DNA of 6,889 bases from Sedimentisphaerales bacterium. GTDB lineage: Bacteria > Planctomycetota > Phycisphaerae > Sedimentisphaerales > SG8-4. The stretch is taken from contig JAFGJR010000299.1 of assembly GCA_016928975.1 (NCBI GenBank), forward strand, positions 1 to 6,889, given 5' to 3'. The notes under the pieces are model-generated. The model had not been told where the DNA came from, searched no databases, and saw only the letters and a list, made by a program, of their open reading frames with translations. Shown piece by piece: positions 1 through 4,666 of the stretch (its first letter is position 1; every line of letters begins with the position of its first letter). A program made the translations under genes and the position numbers.

Positions 1-153
1 ATGTAAGAATATGTCACACGAAACGATTCTCCCCCAAAACCCCTTACCGCGCCAGCCCAATTTACCTAAAGTGCGCGCTGGCCCTGACCATGACGGTCAC
101 TTTTGAGATGAAGAAGCGAAAGGGCGGTCCGGATACGTAGGACAGGTCTTCTC
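1..153. other. left-edge non-coding stretch
   Basis: No convincing gene is seen here. A 31-codon proline-rich frame (11-106, plus) and a 16-codon frame (90-140, plus) have no ribosome binding site and no family resemblance. A short inverted repeat TGACC/GGTCA (85-89 and 95-99) is the only structure noted. The segment lies downstream of the HEPN remnant on the minus strand and may hold debris from the same decay. Confidence 0.4.
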
Positions 154-348
154 TCAGATTGGCTCCACGCCGAGTTCCCGGAGGGCGCCATGGACTTGGC
201 TGCGCGCTCGCTCCGCCAGGTCGACAGCACGTCGGGCATCGTATGCTGTGACCTCTTCCATCTCGCCAGGATAGCGCGTGGAGACGGTATAGTCTGTCAA
301 CTCTTCCGCGTCTCGCAGTCTCAGGACTTCTTCATTTGGAGGCTTCAT
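154..348 (-). pseudogene. HEPN-domain protein remnant (internally deleted)
   Basis: This 64-codon frame carries the two ends of a HEPN protein, the partner of MNT nucleotidyltransferases in type VII-like toxin-antitoxin pairs. The N-terminus MKPPNEEVLRL resembles a family start. Residues from about 13 on (LTDYTVSTRYPGE, then an acidic stretch and DARRAVDLAERAR) match the usual C-terminal third, where a (Y/T)xxxTRYP motif precedes the last helix. Family members are normally about 120-135 residues. The central helices with the RX4-6H RNase motif are missing, so no toxin activity is expected. The frame is still open, which suggests an in-frame or recent deletion, or a chance open frame. The start overlaps the end of the MNT remnant, as in intact pairs. 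Family assignment is from recalled motifs, with no alignment run. Confidence 0.65.
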
Positions 349-446
349 ACAGGATTCTCCCCTCCAGCGAAGCGGATGATCCTGTCAGGGTGAAAGCCCC
401 TCACCAGACGCTCCGTGATCTCGTTCAGTACCTCGTTGCTGATCAT
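332..446 (-). pseudogene. MNT-type nucleotidyltransferase remnant (deleted and frameshifted)
   Basis: From ATG 444-446 the frame reads MISNEVLNEITERLV then RGFHPDRIIRFAG, the typical N-terminus of a small MNT nucleotidyltransferase. There the next residues should be the GSRARG nucleotide-binding motif and a DxD metal site. Instead this frame stops after 33 codons (345-347). In a second frame, positions 335-361 read GRILYEASK followed by TGA (332-334), which matches the usual MNT C-terminus (EGRVLYE-like). About 65-70 codons including the whole catalytic core appear to be lost, with a frame change. MNT proteins normally act as the antitoxin of the HEPN toxin by adenylylating it; this one cannot. 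The frame is too short to be found by simple ORF calling. Confidence 0.6.
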
Positions 447-491
447 GTCTGTGTTTTAACTGGACTTCTGCAAAATGGACATTGGGCCTGC

Positions 492-533
492 TTTGGGAAG
501 GGGGATATTGTTCCTCGATTCTTCCTTCCCAAA
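492..533. repeat. inner hairpin arm 1 of the fold-back element
   Basis: TTTGGGAAGG (492-501) pairs perfectly with CCTTCCCAAA (524-533) around a 22-base loop. It starts two bases inside the left terminal repeat. Confidence 0.75.
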
Positions 534-566
534 CCATAATCACCGCAAAGACAAAGGCTTATGTTG

Positions 567-607
567 ATTCTTCAAGGAAATCGAAGAGTAAGATTTCCTT
601 GAAGAAT
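567..607. repeat. inner hairpin arm 2 of the fold-back element
   Basis: ATTCTTCAAGGAAATC (567-582) pairs perfectly over 16 bases with 592-607 around a 9-base loop. It ends two bases before the right terminal repeat. A stem this long with so short a loop would fold readily in RNA or single-stranded DNA. Confidence 0.85.
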
Positions 608-699
608 ATAGGCCCAATGTCCATTTTGCAGAAGTCCAGTTCCAAGAATCGAAGTCCGGATTCGCAAGGGCTTTGCGGGGATCGTTAACGGGTTCCTTT

Positions 700-1173
700 T
701 CAGCGTTGGGCGAGGTAGGCGGCGATGTGGGGGAGGAGGCGACGGCCCTGGACGGCGCAAGGGTCCATCCAGCCGGCCCAGGTGATCTCGCGGCCGTCGA
801 CGCGCAGGGCCGGCCGCTCGTCCAGCAAGACCTCCCAGATGTCAATCGTGTCGAGGCGGGACTCGTAGTCCACGGTGCCGTGCCAGGCATGACGCAGAGT
901 CTCGGCCGGCAGGTCGAGGCCGACCTCTTCGAGGGCTTCACGTCGTGCAGCCTGCTCCGGCAGCTCGCCACGTCGGATGAAGCCACCCGGCAGCGAGTAG
1001 CTGTCCCGGTAGCTCGTGCGGACCATCAGAACCCTGTCGTCGTGCCACAGGGCGACGGCGGCGCCGTAGGTGTGCGGCCGGCGCACGAGCCACCAGAGGC
1101 GAAGCACCAGGTATGCCAGCCGGTAGCCGAGCCGTATGCACGCATTGAACGCTGCGTGTATCCATCGTATCAT
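700..1173 (-). CDS. Nudix hydrolase with N-terminal hydrophobic helix
   Basis: A 157-residue protein with a complete Nudix box GX5EX7REUXEEXGU at residues 64-86 (G64, E70, R78-E79, E82-E83, G85-L86). This is the Mg2+-binding loop-helix-loop that cleaves nucleoside diphosphates linked to another group X. The substrate cannot be told from sequence. Residues about 7-30 form a hydrophobic, aromatic helix (RLAYLVLRLWWLV) followed by RR, which looks like a membrane anchor or an amphipathic membrane-binding helix; most Nudix enzymes lack it. The reading frame runs back to 1257, but ATG 1171-1173 is preferred because GGAGG (1184-1188 on the plus map) lies 10 bases upstream and the extra 28 residues look non-coding. 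It is 135 bp downstream of pyrE on the same strand. No terminator follows except possibly the fold-back element. Confidence 0.88.
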   Translation of the reverse strand: MIRWIHAAFNACIRLGYRLAYLVLRLWWLVRRPHTYGAAVALWHDDRVLMVRTSYRDSYSLPGGFIRRGELPEQAARREALEEVGLDLPAETLRHAWHGTVDYESRLDTIDIWEVLLDERPALRVDGREITWAGWMDPCAVQGRRLLPHIAAYLAQR

Positions 1174-1200
1174 GCCGCGGTGTCCTCCAAGGCAAGTCTT

Positions 1201-1217
1201 CCCATATAGACTATGGG
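1201..1217. promoter_or_regulatory. short palindrome upstream of the Nudix gene
   Basis: CCCATA (1201-1206) and TATGGG (1212-1217) are perfect inverted repeats around a 5-base spacer, lying 28-44 bases upstream of the Nudix start codon. It could be an operator or a leader hairpin. No strong promoter hexamers were found with it, and chance occurrence is possible. Confidence 0.25.
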
Positions 1218-1308
1218 CAAATCTCACCGAAGGCAAGCGCACCGTCATTCTGCACACCCGATTTGTCTTCCCCCGTAGGATTCACCGCCGGCTCGCAATG
1301 CGAAGTCA

Positions 1309-1833
1309 TCAATCCGTGATCCCGAGGTCATGTTTGGTCAGGATCGATTCCAGCGTGTAGCCCGCCTGGGTGATGTTCTCGCCGGCGCCCTGTTTGCGGT
1401 CGATCACGCAGACGATCTTCTTGACGGTGGCCCCGGCGTCGGTGATGACCTTGGCGGCTTCGAGGACCTGGCCGCCGGTAGTGGCGATGTCCTCGACCAG
1501 CAGCACGACATCGCCCGGGTTGAGGACGCCCTCGACGAGCTTGCTGGTGCCGTAATCCTTCTTGCTGTTGCGGACGATGATCCAGTCCTTGCCGGTGGCC
1601 ATGGCGGTCGCCGCCGCCAGCGCCACCCCGCCCAGCTCCGCGCCGGCGATCAGTGTGATATCGTCGGTCATGTGCTTGGCAAACTCCTGTCCCAGCGCCT
1701 CGAGGATGTCGGGCTTGGTCTCGAAGAGGTACTTGTCGAGGTAATACTTGCTCCGTTTGCCGCTGCGAAGAACGAAATCCCCCTCCAGATACGCGGTTTC
1801 CTTGATTCGCTTGATCAGTTCCTTCCTGGTCAC
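1309..1833 (-). CDS. pyrE: orotate phosphoribosyltransferase (PyrE)
   Basis: This 174-residue protein joins orotate to PRPP to make OMP, the fifth step of pyrimidine synthesis, in the cytoplasm as a dimer. The PRPP-binding motif VVLLVEDIATTGG lies at residues 109-121. ELGGVALAAATA (67-78) matches the family's GxELGG loop, and RSGKRSKYYLDKY (23-35) fits the N-terminal orotate/PRPP region. The catalytic loop reads RNSKKDYGTSKLVEG (88-102): Arg88 and the key loop lysine (Lys92) are kept, but the usual RK pair is RN and the usual KxHG is KDYG. The start is GTG 1831-1833, chosen because AGAAGGGAGG lies 7 bases upstream; the longer open frame to 1980 runs through a palindromic repeat and is not coding. 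Length is normal for the shorter PyrE forms. It follows purB by 163 bp. Confidence 0.93.
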   Translation of the reverse strand: MTRKELIKRIKETAYLEGDFVLRSGKRSKYYLDKYLFETKPDILEALGQEFAKHMTDDITLIAGAELGGVALAAATAMATGKDWIIVRNSKKDYGTSKLVEGVLNPGDVVLLVEDIATTGGQVLEAAKVITDAGATVKKIVCVIDRKQGAGENITQAGYTLESILTKHDLGITD

Positions 1834-1840
1834 GTCACAG

Positions 1841-1850
1841 CCTCCCTTCT
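1841..1850 (-). promoter_or_regulatory. pyrE ribosome binding site deciding the GTG start
   Basis: Read on the minus strand this is AGAAGGGAGG, 7 bases before GTG 1831-1833. It fixes the start well downstream of the in-frame ATG at 1978-1980. Confidence 0.8.
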
Positions 1851-1882
1851 TACGGGCACCACTATCGCCTCGCTCTGTCCTC

Positions 1883-1957
1883 ATGTCATTCCCGCGAAGG
1901 CGGGAATCCAGGAACGCTTCGCATGGACATGGACCCCCGCCCGCGCGGGGGTGACAT
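1883..1957. repeat. paired-palindrome repeat of the VIPAKAGIQ/SFPRRRESR type
   Basis: Two GC-rich hairpins sit in inverted orientation and are bounded by ATGTCA (1883-1888) and TGACAT (1952-1957). Hairpin one is TTCCCGC/GCGGGAA (1889-1895 with 1900-1906); hairpin two is CCCCCGC/GCGGGGG (1934-1940 with 1945-1951). Translated, the tract gives the familiar spurious peptides PRRRESR, VIPAKAGIQ and DSRLRGNDM known from intergenic repeats in many bacteria. It fills most of the purB-pyrE gap, where it could stabilise or end the purB message. Mobilisation by a REP-type transposase is possible but unseen here. Confidence 0.85.
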
Positions 1958-1996
1958 AGGGAGAACAGGCTCGGTCTCATGCAGACGCCGTATGCA

Positions 1997-3430
1997 TCAG
2001 ACCTTCAACTCCACTTTTCGGTTCAGTTCGTTGCGGTACTTTTTCCGGATCGGGTTGACGACGGTCCGGAGGAACTCGTCCACCTGCTGCGGCGCGCGGC
2101 CGACGTAGGCGGCGGCGTCGAGGACCTTGGCGAAGTCGAGGTCGGCGAACGCGATGTCCGCCCGCAGGCGTCCGATCAGGTCGTTGGGCCGGCCGAAGTT
2201 CTTCACCTCCGCTGCCGCCGCCACTGAGTGCAGGCGGATCTTCTCGTGCAGCTCCTGGCGATTGCCGCCGGCCTTGACCGCCGCCATCAGGATATTCTCG
2301 GTCGCCATAAACGGCAGCTCGGCGGCGACGTGGGCGGCGATCACCTTCGGATACACGACGAGCCCGTCAAAGACGTTCAGCAGGATTTGCAGGATACCGT
2401 CCACGGCCAGGAATGGCTCGGGGATCGACACCCGCTTGTTGGACGAATCGTCCAGCGTCCGCTCGAACCACTGCTCGGAGGCGGTCATCGCCGGGCTGGT
2501 CGCCAGGCTCAGCACGAGCCGGCTCAGGCCGGTCACTCGCTCGCAGCGCATCGGGTTTCGCTTGTACGCCATCGCAGACGAGCCGATCTGCGATCTCTCG
2601 AAGGGCTCCTCCATCTCCTTGAGGTGCGCCAGCAGGCGAAGGTCGTTGCAGATCTTGTGCGCCGACTGGGCGATCAGGGCCAGCGTATTGACGACAAGCG
2701 TGTCGATCTTTCGCGGGTAGGTCTGGCCGGTGACGGGACAGACCTTCTTGAAGCCGAAGGCCGCCGCGACGTCCTTGTCGAGTTGCTTGACCTTCGCGTG
2801 ATTGCCCTCGAAGAGCTCCAGGAACGAGGCCTGCGTGCCGGTGGTGCCCTTGACCCCTCGGAACGGCAGGGTCTCGATCCGGTGCTCGACCTCCTGCAAG
2901 TCCATCACGAACTCCTGGCACCAGAGTGTGGCGCGCTTGCCGACGGTCGTGAGCTGGGCCGGCTGGAAGTGCGTGAAGCCCAGTGTGGGCAGGTCGCGGT
3001 GTTGCTCGGCGAATCTGCCCAGCAGATCGATCACGGCCGCGAGCTTGCCGGCGATCAGCCGCAGGCCCTCCCGCATGAGGATCAGGTCGGCGTTGTCGCC
3101 CACGTAACAACTGGTGGCGCCCAGGTGAATGATCGGCGCCGCCTTCGGCGCGGCCTCGCCGAACGCGTAGACGTGCGCCATCACGTCGTGACGGAACTGC
3201 TTCTCATAGGCCGCCGCCTTGGCGAAGTCGATATCGTCGAGGTGGCGGGCCATCTGGTCGATCTGGCCCTGCTTGATGTTCAGGCCGAGCTTCTTCTGGG
3301 CTCTGGCCAGCTCCAGCCACAACCGCCGCCACGTGCTGAACTTCTTCTTCGCCCCGAACAGCTCCGCCATCTCCCGCGAAGCGTTCCGCTCCACCAGCGG
3401 ACTGGTGTATGAGTTATGCTCTTGCGGCAT
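1997..3430 (-). CDS. purB: adenylosuccinate lyase, close to the animal ADSL type
   Basis: This 477-residue enzyme cleaves SAICAR to AICAR and adenylosuccinate to AMP, releasing fumarate, in purine synthesis; it acts as a homotetramer in the cytoplasm. The lyase-superfamily signature is at 282-297 ([11 protein letters not shown] with the mobile-loop serines 284-285). Other conserved blocks are RHDVMAHV (80-87), [12 protein letters not shown] (102-113), [16 protein letters not shown] (151-166, likely acid/base His154) and [12 protein letters not shown] (192-203). Large parts match human ADSL nearly word for word from memory, including SSL-type ends and [10 protein letters not shown] (371-380), and the length fits ADSL (about 480) better than B. 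subtilis PurB (about 430). ATG 3428-3430 is chosen over an upstream ATG at 3520: GGGAAGGG lies 6 bases ahead, and the longer version would read through the 9-bp repeats. The gene is intact. Confidence 0.96.
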   Translation of the reverse strand: MPQEHNSYTSPLVERNASREMAELFGAKKKFSTWRRLWLELARAQKKLGLNIKQGQIDQMARHLDDIDFAKAAAYEKQFRHDVMAHVYAFGEAAPKAAPIIHLGATSCYVGDNADLILMREGLRLIAGKLAAVIDLLGRFAEQHRDLPTLGFTHFQPAQLTTVGKRATLWCQEFVMDLQEVEHRIETLPFRGVKGTTGTQASFLELFEGNHAKVKQLDKDVAAAFGFKKVCPVTGQTYPRKIDTLVVNTLALIAQSAHKICNDLRLLAHLKEMEEPFERSQIGSSAMAYKRNPMRCERVTGLSRLVLSLATSPAMTASEQWFERTLDDSSNKRVSIPEPFLAVDGILQILLNVFDGLVVYPKVIAAHVAAELPFMATENILMAAVKAGGNRQELHEKIRLHSVAAAAEVKNFGRPNDLIGRLRADIAFADLDFAKVLDAAAYVGRAPQQVDEFLRTVVNPIRKKYRNELNRKVELKV

Positions 3431-3460
3431 TCCTTTCCCTTCCCTGAGTGACTGGCTCTG

Positions 3461-3525
3461 CCTTTGGGTCCTTTTCGTCCTTGAGGTCCCTGATGTCCCT
3501 GATGTCCGGCAAGGACCCAAAGGAC
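3461..3525. repeat. period-9 GTCC/GGAC tract forming a 13-bp hairpin
   Basis: GTCC recurs at 3468, 3477, 3486, 3495 and 3504, exactly 9 bases apart. The complement GGAC then follows in the same register at 3513 and 3522. CCCTGATGT is a perfect tandem pair at 3488-3496 and 3497-3505. The ends pair perfectly over 13 bases (3461-3473 with 3511-3523) around a 37-base loop. The tract occupies the 95-bp gap between the aldo/keto reductase stop and the purB start, so it would lie in the purB leader or the reductase 3' end. Function is unknown: a transcription pause or terminator, a protein-binding array, or a simple minisatellite. Confidence 0.75.
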
Positions 3526-4500
3526 CTAAGGGTGCCTCGCGAATTTCTGTTCGCGTTCGGCCAGAAGCTTCTCGATCTCGTCGATGTCGTCCCGGCTGAG
3601 CGTCCAGTCGGAGGCAGGGGCGGTTTCGAGGATCTGCTCAGGCCGGCGGGCGCCGACGATGGCGGCCGTAACCTCGGGCCTTCGCAGGACCCAACTGACA
3701 GCCAACTGCGCACACGGTCGCCCGTGACGTCGGGCGATCTTCTTCAGTTGCTCGACCATCGCGAGCGTGGCCGAGAACTGCGGGTCCTGAAACTCAGGCA
3801 TCCGCCGGCGATGGTCGCCGGGTGCCAGGGCCACCAGCCGCTCGTGGCTGAACTTGCCTGTCAACAGTCCTCGCTGCATGGGGCTGTAGGCGATGACCCC
3901 GATTTTGTGCCGCGCGCAGTAGCCGAGGCTCTCCTTCTCAACCTCGCGGTGGAGCATACTGTAGGGCGGCTGGAGCGAGGCAATCGGGTGGATCTTGCGG
4001 ACGCGCTTCATCTGGTCGACGTTGTAGTTGGATACGCCGAGGTAGCGTACCTTGCCCTGCTCGGCCAGGCGGGCCATCTCCTCCCACGCCTGCTCAATAT
4101 CCGGCTCCGGGTCGGGCCAGTGCATCTGGTAGAGATCGATGGTCTCGACGCCGAGGCGCCGGAGGCTATCCTCACACTCTCTGCGGATGCTCTGTCGGCT
4201 GAGGTTCGGCACTTTCTCCCTTCTGTCGTTCCAGAGCAGGCCGCACTTGGTGGCGATGTACGGCTTATGCCCGGTCATTCTGAGCGCCTGGCCCACCAGC
4301 TCCTCGGAATGGCCAAGACCATAGACCGGGGCCGTGTCGATCCAGTTGATCCCCTGCTCCAGACCGGCCAGGATCGCCGCGATGGCATCGTCGTCGTCCT
4401 GGGGCCCCCAGCCATACTGCCAGGGGCCACCCATGGCCCATGTGCCCAGACCGACCGTCGTCAACGTCAGGTCAGTCTCCCCGAGTCTTCTCATTTGCAT
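3526..4500 (-). CDS. aldo/keto reductase
   Basis: A 324-residue NAD(P)H-dependent oxidoreductase of the AKR superfamily, a cytoplasmic TIM barrel that reduces aldehydes and ketones. The catalytic tetrad is complete: Asp55 and Tyr60 ([10 protein letters not shown]), Lys85 (YIATKCG) and His127 (DLYQMHWPD). GVSNYN (155-160) and the C-terminal cofactor motif [10 protein letters not shown] (281-290) are typical, and the closest recalled relatives are the YhdN/general-stress-protein-69-like bacterial AKRs. The substrate cannot be deduced. ATG 4498-4500 is chosen, with GGGGA 7 bases upstream; ATG 4492-4494 in the same frame is possible. It diverges from the transporter gene, sharing a 166-bp intergenic region, and precedes purB by 95 bp. 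Its stop codon lies at the edge of the 9-bp repeat tract. Confidence 0.93.
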   Translation of the reverse strand: MQMRRLGETDLTLTTVGLGTWAMGGPWQYGWGPQDDDDAIAAILAGLEQGINWIDTAPVYGLGHSEELVGQALRMTGHKPYIATKCGLLWNDRREKVPNLSRQSIRRECEDSLRRLGVETIDLYQMHWPDPEPDIEQAWEEMARLAEQGKVRYLGVSNYNVDQMKRVRKIHPIASLQPPYSMLHREVEKESLGYCARHKIGVIAYSPMQRGLLTGKFSHERLVALAPGDHRRRMPEFQDPQFSATLAMVEQLKKIARRHGRPCAQLAVSWVLRRPEVTAAIVGARRPEQILETAPASDWTLSRDDIDEIEKLLAEREQKFARHP

Positions 4501-4536
4501 ATGTGCATCCCCGGCGAGTTCCGATTCGACCGCTAT

Positions 4537-4565
4537 AGGATATAGTAAACGTCCTGACAGATCAA
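4537..4565 (-). promoter_or_regulatory. possible promoter of the aldo/keto reductase
   Basis: On the minus strand TTGATC (4560-4565) and TATCCT (4537-4542) are 17 bases apart, a modest sigma70-like match. A small palindrome CTATA-TCC-TATAG (4533-4545) covers the -10 hexamer and could be an operator. Both signals are weak alone; the divergent layout is what makes a promoter here likely. Confidence 0.35.
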
Positions 4566-4581
4566 TGCCCCAGGAGCGAGA

Positions 4582-4610
4582 TTGCCACTGAACCGCCGAT
4601 CCGATAGAAT
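4582..4610 (+). promoter_or_regulatory. sigma70-type promoter of the transporter gene
   Basis: TTGCCA (4582-4587) and TAGAAT (4605-4610) each match five of six consensus bases and are separated by the ideal 17 bases. Transcription would begin near 4617. That leaves about 50 bases of leader before TTG 4667, but only about 8 before the outermost frame start at 4625. Confidence 0.65.
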
Positions 4611-4654
4611 AGTACCCTTTTCGATTGTATCCCGGATTTCGCTCGCTGTACGTT

Positions 4655-4658
4655 GGAG
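4655..4658 (+). promoter_or_regulatory. ribosome binding site supporting the TTG 4667 start
   Basis: GGAG lies 8 bases before TTG 4667-4669. The other in-frame options are GTG 4658, which overlaps this site, and TTG 4625, which has no purine-rich sequence upstream. Confidence 0.5.
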
Positions 4659-4666
4659 TGATCAGG

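Larger units (their letters stand above)
458..641. mobile_element. 184-bp fold-back element with perfect 32-bp terminal inverted repeats (MITE-like)
   Basis: The 32 bases at 458-489 are the exact reverse complement of 610-641 (outer ends AACTGGACTTC and GAAGTCCAGTT). The 120-bp interior holds a 10-bp perfect stem (492-501 with 524-533), a weak 5-bp stem (535-539 with 559-563) and a 16-bp perfect stem (567-582 with 592-607). A single strand could fold into one long stem topped by two or three arms. No transposase frame fits inside and no target-site duplication is clear at either end. It sits between the Nudix stop and the MNT remnant start, and could also act as a bidirectional terminator in RNA. 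A non-autonomous mobile element is the likeliest reading; copy number in the genome would decide. Confidence 0.7.

Noticed and set aside
85..104. TGACC/GGTCA hairpin followed by TTTT as a terminator
   Set aside because: A 5-bp stem with four Ts is too weak, and no plus-strand gene ends just before it.
11..106. 31-codon proline-rich plus frame at the left edge
   Set aside because: No ribosome site, no recognisable family, and too short to distinguish from chance.
458..641. The fold-back region as a CRISPR array or tRNA gene
   Set aside because: Repeats are inverted rather than direct, there are no regular spacers, and no cloverleaf with tRNA consensus loops can be drawn.
663..677. CGCAA/TTGCG hairpin after the Nudix stop as a terminator
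   Set aside because: The stem is only 5 bp with no U-tract on the minus strand; the fold-back element is a better candidate for stopping transcription.
1330..1959. 209-codon plus-strand frame over pyrE
   Set aside because: Shadow of pyrE that ends by reading the palindromic repeat as VIPAKAGIQ-like residues, a known translation artefact.
1834..1980. N-terminal extension of PyrE from ATG 1980
   Set aside because: It translates the paired-palindrome repeat; GTG 1833 has a strong ribosome site.
2228..3412. 394-codon plus-strand open frame opposite purB
   Set aside because: It is the antisense shadow of a fully conserved purB; its composition (Gln, His, Leu, Arg repeats) is typical of a GC-rich complementary frame and it has no family motif.
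3431..3520. N-terminal extension of PurB from ATG 3520
   Set aside because: It translates the 9-bp repeats into RTS/GTS tripeptides and lacks a ribosome site; ATG 3430 has one and fits ADSL length.
3448..4545. 365-codon plus-strand open frame opposite the aldo/keto reductase
   Set aside because: The reductase has its full catalytic tetrad on the minus strand; this frame shows no motif.
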